In this document: piece after piece, positions 1-11,263 of the stretch | How the letters are laid out: each line of letters opens with the position of its first letter | Numbering within the stretch: position 1 is the first letter of the stretch | NCBI RefSeq assembly: GCF_000312045.1 | Contig: NZ_HE978634.1 | Coordinates: 489,192 to 553,191, forward strand | Source of the DNA: Noviherbaspirillum massiliense JC206 | GTDB lineage: Bacteria > Pseudomonadota > Gammaproteobacteria > Burkholderiales > Burkholderiaceae_D | Reading direction: 5' to 3' | DNA length: 64,000 nt | Position numbers and translations under genes: made by a program | The notes under the pieces: generated by a model | Databases searched by the model: none | The model's input: the letters and a program-made list of their open reading frames with translations, nothing else | What the model was told of the DNA's origin: nothing

Positions 1-573
1 GCGCTGGCTGAAGCTTCTTCCATCCTGGCTGGTATGGGAAAAGTAGTTATTGTTCGCCATGTCGAGCGAATGACCAGCGGCGGCGTCGAATAGTTTGCCG
101 TTCCAAGCGAGCGGCGCTGCGGCCTGGTACAGCGTGTTGCCGCACATGCGGCTGGCGGCACGGGCCTGATTCAGGCGATTCAGGATTTCCTGCTGAAAGT
201 TGGACAGGCCACAGCTTGTCACCGCCGGCACGGTCGGTACCGATGGTGTTCCGGAAGTCGAGCCGGATGTCGAGGCCGTCGGTGACGAGTTCGGCGCTGA
301 GGCCGGGCTTTGCGTCGCTGCGGGTGATGTGCTGGGTGCGGGGACCGGATTGGATGTCTGCGTCGACGTGGATGATGAAGCCGGAGCGGGAGTTGGCGTC
401 GAAGTTTGCGCGGAGGCCGGGGCCGATGCGGAAGCCGAGGGGAGGGGCGAGTCCGTGGCCGGCACGGATGTGGCCGCCTGTGCCTCGGATTGCGAGGAAC
501 TGGAGCCGCCTCCGCCGCATGCGGCAACGGCGAGCGTAAGTGAACAAAGGGATAAGCGGGTGATGCGTTTCAA
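1..573 (-). CDS. CAP-domain (SCP/PR1-like) lipoprotein, C-terminus beyond window edge
   Basis: The reading frame runs off the left edge, so only the first 191 codons are visible. I start it at a TTG codon (571-573) preceded by AGGAG at a good distance; no ATG start fits. The N-terminus is a lipoprotein signal: MKRITR, a hydrophobic stretch, then the lipobox VAAC with Cys at residue 19 followed by GGGG. Residues about 20-115 are a low-complexity Ser/Thr/Ala/Pro linker. From about residue 120 the sequence reads NFQQEILNRLNQARA, then WNGKLFDAAAGHSLDMA and NNYFSHTSQDGRSF, the hallmark of bacterial CAP domains. Such proteins are membrane-anchored and exported; their biochemical role is mostly unknown. 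The family call is from motif recognition. Confidence 0.85.
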   Translation of the reverse strand, partial: MKRITRLSLCSLTLAVAACGGGGSSSSQSEAQAATSVPATDSPLPSASASAPASAQTSTPTPAPASSSTSTQTSNPVPAPSTSPAATQSPASAPNSSPTASTSGSTSGTPSVPTVPAVTSCGLSNFQQEILNRLNQARAASRMCGNTLYQAAAPLAWNGKLFDAAAGHSLDMANNNYFSHTSQDGRSFSQR

Positions 574-962
574 GTTGGGCTCCTGCAAGCGGAATATGGG
601 ACTGCCGCCCGTCGTGACTACGTGGCGGATGGCGCGACATCATTCTTGATCCGAAGCGAAGCGTGCTCCGCGTTTCCGCCTTCTCTGATGCGGTTTCCTG
701 AAAGACATTGCAGGACTTCAACGAGTTCCGAAAGGAAATAATTTGTTTCACAAAGCCTATTGCCTGAACCGAGACATAACCCGCATCCGACAGGGATGCC
801 GCAAGCGGCTTTTTCCTTGTCTGGAACACAACGCGATAATGCGTGCCCGGGAGGAGACGGGCAATTCGGGCGTTGGCGCAGTTTCGCGGCAGTCAATGTT
901 CACAGTGCGTTTGATATGGGTTTACACTGGACGGCTTTCCTTCCCAGTGAGGCCACGCAGTC
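574..962. other. Intergenic region between divergent genes
   Basis: 389 bp with no convincing gene; the ORFs here lack start signals and family resemblance. It must hold promoters for the leftward lipoprotein and the rightward SRPBCC gene. At 783-814 there are two small overlapping hairpins: GCATCC (783-788) can pair with GGATGC (794-799), and GCCG (798-801) with CGGC (806-809) followed by five T. They share bases 798-799. Confidence 0.5.
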
Positions 963-1436
963 ATGAAGTTTGCCCACCTTGTTGAAATCAACGACCCGCT
1001 CAATCCCCTCATCAGCCGCCTGACGCGCGAGCAATTGTGGCGCGGGCTGGTGGCGCGCGCAGAATCACCCCAGGATTTCATTCCATCTCTGGATCGCTGC
1101 CTGCTGCATGAGCGCACCGAACTCACGCTCGCGCGCGAGCTGCACTTCGGAGACTTGGTGGTGCGCGACCAGGTGACGTTCCTGCCGCAGCACCAGGTGC
1201 GTTACCAGGTGCCGAAGCAAAAGGACATTTCGGCATCGAGCCTGACGATGACCATCGAGGAGCCGGAACCGGATATCTTCTTCGTGCGCTTCGAATATGA
1301 CGACGGCAACGAACCCGTATCGAGTGCCGAAGCCTTCTATGATGAATTCCGCCGGTCGGCATACCAGGAAGCGGACATCGATACGATCCGCATCATCCGG
1401 CAAATGGCCGAGGAAGGCCTGCTCGACGGCGCATAG
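963..1436 (+). CDS. SRPBCC family protein, DUF1857/AtaL-like
   Basis: A 157-residue soluble protein beginning MKFAHLVEINDP. The pattern of an N-terminal beta strand, two short helices (LTREQLWRGLVARAE), a series of strands with charged turns and a long C-terminal helix (DTIRIIRQMAEEGLL) fits the START/SRPBCC ligand-binding fold. The spacing of LWRGL, PQDFIP and the acidic EEPEPD segment recalls the DUF1857 subgroup. These proteins bind hydrophobic ligands or act as polyketide-related cyclases; no substrate can be inferred. No signal peptide or membrane segment is visible. It is a single gene facing the convergent stress-protein gene across a shared terminator. Confidence 0.7.
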   Translation: MKFAHLVEINDPLNPLISRLTREQLWRGLVARAESPQDFIPSLDRCLLHERTELTLARELHFGDLVVRDQVTFLPQHQVRYQVPKQKDISASSLTMTIEEPEPDIFFVRFEYDDGNEPVSSAEAFYDEFRRSAYQEADIDTIRIIRQMAEEGLLDGA

Positions 1437-1473
1437 AAAAAAAGCCTGCCGGCGCGGCGAACCGGCGCCGGCA
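1435..1473 (-). terminator. Rho-independent terminator for the leftward stress gene
   Basis: TGCCGGCGC at 1447-1455 pairs perfectly with GCGCCGGCA at 1465-1473. Read on the minus strand the hairpin is followed by GGC and a run of T (the A run at 1437-1443), so it ends the gene at 1525-2802. It overlaps the end of the convergent plus-strand gene and may serve both. Confidence 0.8.
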
Positions 1474-1524
1474 AGCGAGAGAAGCCTGCCTGTGGCCAAG
1501 GGCAGGCAGGCCATGATGAAAGGA

Positions 1525-2802
1525 CTAGTGGCGTCGTTGGCCGGTCACACGTTCCTTGCCGTAGCGGACCGCATCCTTCACCTTTTCCCAGGCGGTTTCA
1601 GGATGATTGCGTTCCCAATCGCTGCGGATGTCCGCTTCCGAATCGTTCCAGCCAGAAGTCTTGTAGCGATCATTATCGGCGAGCGTCGATCCGTAGCGGT
1701 AGGCGGATGCATAGTCGTCGTAGTTGCCACCCTGCTGACCATAGGCGCTTTGCCAGTGCTTGCGGTAATCGGCATCATCACCCATGCCCATAGTATCCGC
1801 CGTCGTGCCACGCATGCCCGCGGCTCCGGTTGTAGCGGTCTTGCCGCTGCCGTCCGCGCCGAGTTCCTCGACTTCGACGTCGGTCCTGCGTACGGTGTCC
1901 TTGACATCTTCCGTGCGCTGCGTGACTTCCTTGCCGACCTGGACTTCCTCGACGACGCGCGCCGTCTTTGAGACTACCGGCTCTTCCGCCATTTCGCGCA
2001 TTTCAACCTGGCCTTCCTTGAAGGCAGCGAGATCGGCTTCGGTTGCCGGCTTGTCGACCGGATGGCGTTCGACGTTGACGTGCTCTTCACGCAGCGTCAC
2101 CGATTCATTGACAGGCCGTTCGCTCACCCGCTGGAACACACGCACGCCACCGCGCTGCACCTCGCGCTTGCCGACACGCAGCTCTTCCTCGACCACCGGG
2201 ATCGTGGTGCCCTCCTTGGTCTTGCGCATGTTCTTGTCCGACGTATCCGACATATCCGACGTGTCCCTATCCCGGTCCATGTTCATGCTTGCGCCGGTGG
2301 TCGTATCGGCGCTTGCGCCGGTAGTCGCGCTCGTCCCCCTGTCCCTCGCATACATGCTGCGGTCCTGCTGGATTTCGCTGTCGCTCATCATGGGTGCATT
2401 GGGGTCGTATCCGGTCCATCCCTGGCTGCGCCACTGGGTCGAACGCTCGTCCACATCGACCGGATCATGCCGGTTCATGATGTCGATGGCGCGATCGCGC
2501 TGCTCTTCGCTGTCGGCGTTGACTGCCAGCACACAGCTTCCGCGACGCACTGCTTCGGAATAGATGTCGCTGTGCTGAGCGTCATCATCCATGCCAAACA
2601 GCGATCGGAAGAAGTTGCCGATCGCAGATCCGTGATGCTCTTCATGTGTTGCCGGTGCAGCAGTGGTGCCACCGGCGGTCGAGCGATCGCTGGTCGGATT
2701 CAGTTGCACGCTGTCTCGGGAAAAGCCGGCATTGAGCAATTCATCCATTGCACTCTGAGCGTGCGTAGAACTGTCATATACGGCAATGACTGTGTTTTCC
2801 AT
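1525..2802 (-). CDS. YsnF/AvaK-type (DUF2382) stress protein
   Basis: 425 residues, start ATG with AAGGAGA upstream. Residues 1-115 form a small alpha/beta domain (MENTVIAVYDSSTHAQSAMDEL, later CVLAVNADSEEQRDRAIDIM) like the YflT or general-stress N-terminal domains that track changes in pairs. A Ser/Thr/Asp/Met-rich linker follows. Residues about 195-310 are a DUF2382 domain, recognised by the repeated pattern IPVVEEELRVGKREVQRGGVRV, LREEHVNVERHPV and RVVEEVQVGKEVTQR. The C-terminus (WQSAYG, YRYGSTLA, DWERNHPETAWEKVKDAVRYG) is hydrophilic and conserved in related proteins. Cytoplasmic by absence of a signal. These proteins are associated with desiccation, radiation and general stress; the molecular activity is unknown. 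It neighbours a second DUF2382 gene with which it may share transcription (86 bp gap). Confidence 0.8.
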   Translation of the reverse strand: MENTVIAVYDSSTHAQSAMDELLNAGFSRDSVQLNPTSDRSTAGGTTAAPATHEEHHGSAIGNFFRSLFGMDDDAQHSDIYSEAVRRGSCVLAVNADSEEQRDRAIDIMNRHDPVDVDERSTQWRSQGWTGYDPNAPMMSDSEIQQDRSMYARDRGTSATTGASADTTTGASMNMDRDRDTSDMSDTSDKNMRKTKEGTTIPVVEEELRVGKREVQRGGVRVFQRVSERPVNESVTLREEHVNVERHPVDKPATEADLAAFKEGQVEMREMAEEPVVSKTARVVEEVQVGKEVTQRTEDVKDTVRRTDVEVEELGADGSGKTATTGAAGMRGTTADTMGMGDDADYRKHWQSAYGQQGGNYDDYASAYRYGSTLADNDRYKTSGWNDSEADIRSDWERNHPETAWEKVKDAVRYGKERVTGQRRH

Positions 2803-2888
2803 GGTTCATTTCTCCTTAAACATGAAAGCGGCATAAGCCGGCCGTGGTACTGAGCTGGAGGAGCAATCTTTTGCATAAGCCGTGCCTG

Positions 2889-3518
2889 CTATGGAGTGCG
2901 TTCGTCGAAACGCTCCACCTCGACTTGCTCCCGGCGTAGCTGCACGTTCTGCGGCTCATGGACCTGTTGCCGCTTGCGCGTGATGCGCACTTCCTCTTTC
3001 AACATGAGCTGCTTTTGCACGACCAGCACTTCCTCCAGCACAGGCACCACGAAGGTATCGCCTTCGTAATGTGCCTCAGGCGCCTCTCCCGACACGACCT
3101 GCCCGATGGGTACATGCTCGACGTTCAGTTCCTCCCGCAACAGCGGCAGATCGGCCTGCTGTGTTTCCTCGATCACCGCCTTGTGCAACCGGACGCCGCG
3201 GCCCGTGTCTACCAGCCGCTTGCCTACCTGCAGTTCCTCTTTCAGGACCGGCACGGTGATGCCACCTTTTTCTCCCTGCGCGGTCACGTTATCGAATGCG
3301 AACGGCAGGCGGTAACTGTCTTCACCTTCGGGAATCAAGAGGTGGACCGGCACGATCACCTGAGGGCCGCTGTCGCTGAGCTGGATGCAGGCCTGCAATT
3401 CCGCTTCGCCATCTTGCACCGACAGGATGGATGCACGATGACCTGCTGCATCCACCAGCCGTGCGCGGGTCAGGCGGCTGGCACTCGTGGCAGCGTCGTC
3501 TGCCGGGGATTGGCTCAT
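2889..3518 (-). CDS. Second YsnF/DUF2382 stress protein
   Basis: 209 residues. The first 80 residues (RARLVDAAGHRASILSVQDG, VIVPVHLLIPEG) look like a PRC-barrel-type beta domain. Residues about 90-205 contain the DUF2382 motifs ITVPVLKEELQVGKRLVDTG, LPLLREELNVEHVPIG and FVVPVLEEVLVVQKQLMLKEEV, two repeats of the VP(V/L)xEE pattern. It lies 86 bp upstream of the 425-residue DUF2382 gene on the same strand, which suggests co-transcription. Cytoplasmic; function unknown beyond association with stress regulons. The PRC-like assignment of the N-terminus is tentative. Confidence 0.75.
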   Translation of the reverse strand: MSQSPADDAATSASRLTRARLVDAAGHRASILSVQDGEAELQACIQLSDSGPQVIVPVHLLIPEGEDSYRLPFAFDNVTAQGEKGGITVPVLKEELQVGKRLVDTGRGVRLHKAVIEETQQADLPLLREELNVEHVPIGQVVSGEAPEAHYEGDTFVVPVLEEVLVVQKQLMLKEEVRITRKRQQVHEPQNVQLRREQVEVERFDERTP

Positions 3519-3745
3519 GGGTAGTCATGCTCCGTTTAGGAAAAAAACGAGCAATGCAAGTTGTGGGCCGGGCAGCTGCGCAGCGAACTGGGAGGACCGC
3601 ATGGGCGGGCAATCCGATTTTTACCCGTTCGCAGAAAGAATTACAGGGGTCGGATGTGAGAGGGTGTCAGCCGCCGGCGAAAGAACTAATGGAAATGCAT
3701 GGGCTCTTATTCTTGTTCAATCAATGCAATTTCAAGGAGGCACTT

Positions 3746-4342
3746 ATGCCAAGGATTATTGCCGGGCGATTCGAACTGCAGGAGCAGGCTCAGGATGTGG
3801 TTGATGAACTGGTGCAAGCGGGGTTTGCACGCGAGCATGTCACTTCGTTTTATTTGAATCCAGCCGGACGCCATGATGAGTATCCGATAGGCGGCGATCA
3901 GGCAGTCTCGCCAGGTGCGAAGGATACCGGCAAGAGCGTTGCTGCCGGTGTTGCCGCGGGCGCGGCAGCAGGCGTGGCGGCAACACCCGTGCTCGGCCCC
4001 CTGGGGCCGGTGACTGGTGGCTTGCTCGGTGCCCATCTGGGCGGACTGGCGGGTGGGCTCTCGGGCATGAAGGATGAGGGTGATGCGGGAAAGAATGAAC
4101 AGGACGCGGAAAACGCGGCGCCGGCGCGCAAGTCGGGAATGATGGTCGGCGTCGAAGTCGACGATGAGGAACAGGAAGACCGTGCAATCAGCCTGCTGCG
4201 CTCGATGGGCGGCATGGATATCGAACGCGCGGAAGGCCGGATTGCCGAAGGCGACTGGAGCGACTTCAATCCGCAGTCGATACCGGAACTCATTGCGGAA
4301 GCGCCGGGGCAGCAGCGCAGCGATCCGGCGCAGCGGGCCTGA
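3746..4342 (+). CDS. Glycine-zipper stress protein
   Basis: 198 residues. An in-frame extension upstream exists, but ATG 3746 has a near-perfect AAGGAGG seven bases ahead, so I start here. Residues 1-50 (MPRIIAGRFELQEQAQDVVDEL, QAGFAREHVTSFYLNP) resemble the N-terminal domain of the 425-residue stress protein nearby. Residues about 65-110 are an Ala/Gly-rich zipper (AAGVAAGAAAGVAATP, GGLLGAHLGGLAGGLSG) able to insert in or associate with a membrane. The C-terminal part (GMMVGVEVDDEEQEDRAISLLRSMG, then RAEGRIAEGDWSDF) completes the fold seen in YflT-type proteins. Divergent from the DUF2382 pair and probably part of the same stress response. Confidence 0.75.
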   Translation: MPRIIAGRFELQEQAQDVVDELVQAGFAREHVTSFYLNPAGRHDEYPIGGDQAVSPGAKDTGKSVAAGVAAGAAAGVAATPVLGPLGPVTGGLLGAHLGGLAGGLSGMKDEGDAGKNEQDAENAAPARKSGMMVGVEVDDEEQEDRAISLLRSMGGMDIERAEGRIAEGDWSDFNPQSIPELIAEAPGQQRSDPAQRA

Positions 4343-4414
4343 TTTGACGCGGTTTGAATGCCGCCGCCCTCAGCAGCCCAAGGGAGGCGCGTTCAGCCGG
4401 TTGGCAGGCAGGCG

Positions 4415-4651
4415 CTAGCGTCTTCTCTTCTTCCAGTTGTATCCCGGGTCGGGATCGGCTACGCCTGCCGGCCCGACCGAGTTCGGATTCTCCGATGCCA
4501 TGGTGACGAAGCAGATCTGCTCGCCCTGCCTTTGCCTCGTTCTCAGCTCTTCCATGAATTTCATCGCCGAGACCATGTCGCTCGTATCGAACTCCCTGGA
4601 GTAGGCGACCTTCAGGGCATGTTCGACGACCGTCCAGTAGACCATGTACAT
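4415..4651 (-). CDS. Small hypothetical protein downstream of priA
   Basis: 78 residues starting MYMVYWTVVEH, with GGAGA eight bases upstream of the ATG; a longer in-frame version would overlap priA and is less likely. It shows an amphipathic helix (ALKVAYSREFDTSDMVSAMKFMEELR) and a basic C-terminus (NWKKRRR). No known domain is recognised. The start lies 60 bp after the priA stop on the same strand, so it may be expressed from priA read-through. Confidence 0.55.
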   Translation of the reverse strand: MYMVYWTVVEHALKVAYSREFDTSDMVSAMKFMEELRTRQRQGEQICFVTMASENPNSVGPAGVADPDPGYNWKKRRR

Positions 4652-4710
4652 AGTTGTCTCCACGTTCTGCCGCAAAGCAGCCTGATGCTCCTCTAAGTGC
4701 GAAAGCCGGA

Positions 4711-6753
<2,043 letters not shown>

Positions 6754-6772
6754 CTTGATATTCGGATTAAGG

Positions 6773-7030
6773 AACCGGGCTAAACCACGGTTTTATAAGT
6801 ATTTTTTCAACTATCCACAAGTCCTGTGGATAACTTTGTGGAGAAGGCTTTCTTTTCCTTTTGAGCAGGAAGTTTCTGTATGGGCGCAACAGGCGGCACA
6901 AAAGAATGGTCAAAAATATTCTTCTTTAGAATCAGTAGTTTAGCGAATTCTGCTCGCCTGCGCAAAATTACATCCTCTTACAAAGTTGTTGCTTTGTATC
7001 GAAAACTATGTTTGCCGGTTTTGTGAATAA
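6773..7030. repeat. Tandem non-coding unit A
   Basis: Opens with a hairpin AACCG (6773-6777)/CGGTT (6788-6792) whose loop contains GCTAA. Then follow a T-rich spacer, CTATCCACA (6811-6819), the inverted TGTGGATAA (6825-6833), ACTTTGTGGA, AAGGC, about 170 bp of AT-rich sequence, and TTTTGTGAATAAG (box 7022-7030). The order matches unit B throughout. Confidence 0.7.
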
Positions 7031-7206
7031 GTAAGTTTTGGAGGAATAAAAAAGCCGGATGTCAACAGTGAGAAGCAGAAAAATAATGGGCCGGACATTG
7101 CATGCTGCAAGGCACACAGGGAGTCAAGGGGCCTACCGCCGGCAAAAGGATGTCGGACTGGCATCTTTTGCCGTCCTTCCGTCCCAAAACTTAATGTCTT
7201 TTTTTC

Positions 7207-7457
7207 AAAACTGGAGCTAAGCCCCAGTTTTGTAAACGCTTTTTCAGCTATCCACAAAAACTGTGGAAAACTTTGTGGACAAGGCCTGCTTGACAACCGA
7301 AAAACCCAAGCGCCATGCGGGTTCCGGGGCGATGATGAATCGAAAAGCAGAAAATAGTTTGTGTAAAATCAAGGACTTAAAAATCGGTACACTCTAGAAA
7401 GGTTTACCTAAAAAAATTTTTTTTGATGCTTTGCACAAGCGCCGTTTTTGTGAATAA
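7207..7457. repeat. Tandem non-coding unit B
   Basis: Opens with hairpin AAAACTGG (7207-7214)/CCAGTTTT (7224-7231), again with GCTAA in the loop. It continues with T-rich spacer, CTATCCACA (7248-7256), TGTGGAAAA (7262-7270), ACTTTGTGGA, AAGGC, an AT-rich middle and TTTTTGTGAATAAG (box 7449-7457). Shared landmarks with unit A are in the same order and near-equal spacing, so the units are an old duplication. Confidence 0.7.
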
Positions 7458-7491
7458 GCCGCTGCCCGAGTGGACGTGCAGCAGCCTTTTT
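7458..7491 (+). terminator. Possible plus-strand terminator after unit B
   Basis: GCCGCTGC (7458-7465) pairs with GCAGCAGC (7478-7485) with one mismatch, followed by CTTTTT. It points along the plus strand, where no gene is annotated, so it would end an unannotated transcript from the repeat region. It could also simply be a hairpin after hemE on the other strand. Confidence 0.45.
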
Positions 7492-7527
7492 CATGCGCTT
7501 CCGGAATGAATGGCGGTCGATTCGGCC

Positions 7528-8616
7528 TTAGTCAGCCCTGCGCATGCTGCGGCTTACTTCATGCACGGTATCGACGAGGACTGTCACTGCTTCAGGCGGC
7601 GTGAACTGGGAAATGCCGTGGCCGAGATTGAACACATGGCCGGCTCCGGCCTCTGGCGCACCAAAGGCCTGCAACACCTTGGTCGCTTCCGCGCGAATCT
7701 GCTCCGGCTTTGCAAACAATACCGCCGGATCGAGATTGCCTTGCAGGGCGACCTTGCGGCCTACCCGGGCCCGCGCATTGGCAAGATTCACCGTCCAATC
7801 CAGCCCCACCGCATCGGCGCCGCTATCGGCGATCTGTTCCAGCCACAGGCCGCCACCCTTGGTAAAGACGATGGCGGGAATGCGCACGCCTTCATGCTCG
7901 CGCTTCAGCTGGCCCAGCACCTCCCGCATGTAGCGCAGGGAGAACTCCTGGTACACGCCATCAGCCAGCGCCCCACCCCAGGTATCGAAAATCATCACTG
8001 CCTGCGCGCCGGCATCGATCTGGGCATTCAGGTAGCTGGCGACCGCATCGGCATTGGTCTTCAGGATGTGGTGCATCAGGTCCGGCCGGCTGTAGAGCAT
8101 GGTCTTGACGGTGCGGAAATCATCCGAGCCGCCGCCTTCCACCATGTAGCAGGCGAGCGTCCATGGGCTGCCGGAAAAACCGATCAGCGGCACGCGGCCG
8201 TTCAGCGCACTGCGGATCTGGGTGACCGCGTCGAACACATACTGCAACTCGCCGAGATCGGGCGCCCGCAGGGCGAGGACGGCCTGCTCGTCGCGCAGCG
8301 GGCGCTGGAATTTCGGCCCCTCCCCTTCGGCGAAATACAAGCCGAGGCCCATTGCATCCGGCACCGTCAGAATGTCGGAAAACAGGATGGCAGCGTCGAG
8401 CGCATAACGGTCGAGCGGCTGCAGCGTGACTTCGGTCGCATAGTCCGGATTCTTGGCAAGGCCAAGGAAGGAACCGGCGCGCTTGCGGGTCGCGTTATAT
8501 TCCGGCAAATAGCGGCCGGCCTGTCGCATCAGCCACAGCGGCGTGTATTCGGTAGGCTGGCGCAACAGGGCGCGCAGGAAGGTATCGTTCTTGAGAGATG
8601 CGAATCGGGATGACAT
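7528..8616 (-). CDS. hemE: Uroporphyrinogen III decarboxylase
   Basis: 362 residues, a normal length. The family signature at the N-terminus, [19 protein letters not shown], contains the Arg residues that hold the substrate; [12 protein letters not shown] supplies the catalytic Asp region, and [19 protein letters not shown] and FTKGGG are further conserved blocks. The enzyme decarboxylates the four acetate side chains of uroporphyrinogen III to give coproporphyrinogen III in haem synthesis. Cytoplasmic. It is a single-gene unit, with the repeat-rich non-coding region directly downstream, between its 3' end and priA. Confidence 0.97.
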   Translation of the reverse strand: MSSRFASLKNDTFLRALLRQPTEYTPLWLMRQAGRYLPEYNATRKRAGSFLGLAKNPDYATEVTLQPLDRYALDAAILFSDILTVPDAMGLGLYFAEGEGPKFQRPLRDEQAVLALRAPDLGELQYVFDAVTQIRSALNGRVPLIGFSGSPWTLACYMVEGGGSDDFRTVKTMLYSRPDLMHHILKTNADAVASYLNAQIDAGAQAVMIFDTWGGALADGVYQEFSLRYMREVLGQLKREHEGVRIPAIVFTKGGGLWLEQIADSGADAVGLDWTVNLANARARVGRKVALQGNLDPAVLFAKPEQIRAEATKVLQAFGAPEAGAGHVFNLGHGISQFTPPEAVTVLVDTVHEVSRSMRRAD

Positions 8617-8708
8617 GACGGGCTTTCAATAAGCCGCCATTATCGCCGATGCACGGCACTTGTTCCAAACCGGCAGAAACGCCACGGCCAGGAGGAGATG
8701 ACAAGCCG

Positions 8709-9209
8709 TCAGGCTGGCGTGGTGAGTTTGGCCACCCGCTCCTCGTCAGCGACGCGCCGGATGTAGGCGGCAAAGTCCGGATCCTCGCCGCGCAGCAGTT
8801 GCGGCAGCAGGAAGTAAAAGTCTTCTCGCCGGCACCACTCGCGCATGTAGTCGTCCCAGGACCGCCAGCGCCGCAAGGCCACGCCCTTCAGATCGGGTTC
8901 GTAGGAAACGATGTAGGCGCGCTCGAACAAGGCAATCAGCATTTCGAAAATGATCAGCATCCGCTCGCGCTGTTCCGGCGTCATGTCCGTCCGGGCCGTG
9001 GCGCTGCGCAATTGCAGGTCGGGATTGTCCAGCACGATTTTCAGGAAATCGTTGTAGGCATTCTGCAGCAGCTGGTAAGCCTCTTCATCTTCCGCATCTC
9101 TTTCCTTGCGTTGCTCGAACAGGAACACGGAGATGGCGAACGGCAAGCCGATTACGGTCACCATATAGCTGGCGACTTCCCAGAGGTCATGGTTGAGAAT
9201 GAAGTTCAT
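8709..9209 (-). CDS. Conserved membrane-anchored hypothetical protein
   Basis: 166 residues. An N-terminal hydrophobic segment (residues about 10-30, VASYMVTVIGLPFAISVFLF) is followed by a basic/acidic stretch (EQRKERDAEDEEAYQLLQ), so it is probably a single-span inner-membrane protein with a helical cytoplasmic domain. The rest is rich in aromatic residues and Arg (ALRRWRSWDDYMREWCRREDFYFLLPQLLRG). No catalytic motif is visible. The pattern resembles bacterial hypothetical proteins annotated only as membrane proteins. It is divergent from glpK and shares a 199-bp intergenic region with it. Confidence 0.6.
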   Translation of the reverse strand: MNFILNHDLWEVASYMVTVIGLPFAISVFLFEQRKERDAEDEEAYQLLQNAYNDFLKIVLDNPDLQLRSATARTDMTPEQRERMLIIFEMLIALFERAYIVSYEPDLKGVALRRWRSWDDYMREWCRREDFYFLLPQLLRGEDPDFAAYIRRVADEERVAKLTTPA

Positions 9210-9408
9210 GGCTGTTTTTCAATCCGGGGCGTGCAGGGAGCTACAATCTGCAGCATCAACATTGCCATACTGTATCGTATTGGACCTCAACGGCGAGCCA
9301 GGATGCTTTGCGCTGTTGTAAGGATTCTTACACCGCCGCTGCCATAATGAACCGGGCCGCCACGCCGGGCCAGCGGTTGTACCTGTTCCATCACATGCCG
9401 GAGACCAC

Positions 9409-10905
<1,497 letters not shown>

Positions 10906-10981
10906 ATTGGCGGGTGATGCGGCAAATGAATACGGCTCTGCGGATTGCCGACGCTAACGTGCCAAATGCGAAGAGGGTTTA

Positions 10982-11230
10982 ATGAATAACGTTATCACTT
11001 GTTCAAGGTGCAACTATCAAGGCCAAATCAAAAAGCTTCGCATCAAGCGCCTTGAGCAAGAGGTTCCGGTATGCGAAGAATGTGATGCTTTATGGCTTAC
11101 TCCTTTACGGGAGGAGCCGGTGTACGGAGTGGACTTTATTGATTTCAAATCTTTCTTGGAAGGGCAAGGTGTGAAATACGATGCGTCCGAATGGGAGCCG
11201 GTAGATGCAGGTAGCGCAAGCAAAATTTAA
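10982..11230 (+). CDS. Small zinc-ribbon-like protein of unknown function
   Basis: 82 residues. Two CxxC pairs, CSRC at residues about 8-11 and CEEC at about 31-34, are separated by a basic segment (QIKKLRIKRLEQEVPV), a classic small zinc-ribbon arrangement. The C-terminal half (YGVDFIDFKSFLEGQGVKYDASEWEPV) is acidic. No family is recognised. Base composition is near 50% GC, well below glpK, and the start lacks a strong ribosome site. It lies just upstream of the SUFU-type pseudogene, and the pair looks like a transferred insert within the glycerol locus. Confidence 0.7.
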   Translation: MNNVITCSRCNYQGQIKKLRIKRLEQEVPVCEECDALWLTPLREEPVYGVDFIDFKSFLEGQGVKYDASEWEPVDAGSASKI

Positions 11231-11263
11231 GTTCACTTTTAGATATCCAATTCAGGCAACCCA

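Larger units (their letters stand above)
6754..7527. other. Non-coding region with tandem DnaA-box units between priA and hemE
   Basis: 774 bp, clearly more AT-rich than the flanking genes, with no credible ORF. It contains two diverged copies of a unit of about 240-260 bp (listed separately) offset by 428-438 bp. Matches to the DnaA consensus TTWTNCACA, all on the minus strand, are at 6825-6833, 7022-7030, 7262-7270 and 7449-7457. Near-matches CTATCCACA on the plus strand lie at 6811-6819 and 7248-7256. A very AT-rich tract (A7T8) sits around 7410-7426. It could be an origin, a DnaA-controlled promoter region or a DnaA reservoir. Confidence 0.7.

Noticed and set aside
47-829. 260-residue minus-strand ORF
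   Set aside because: It is an out-of-frame shadow of the CAP lipoprotein; its sequence is Arg/His/Pro-rich with no domain, while the other frame gives a lipobox and a CAP domain.
743-985. 80-residue plus-strand ORF before the SRPBCC gene
   Set aside because: Overlaps the start of a well-supported gene in another frame and has no domain.
7006-7296. 96-residue minus-strand ORF in the priA-hemE gap
   Set aside because: No start signal, no family resemblance, and it crosses unit B of the non-coding repeat.
11213-11235. Programmed -1 frameshift joining the zinc-ribbon gene to the SUFU frame
   Set aside because: AGC AAA ATT TAA is not a canonical slippery heptamer and there is no clear downstream structure; a one-base loss after ATG 11264 explains the frame better.
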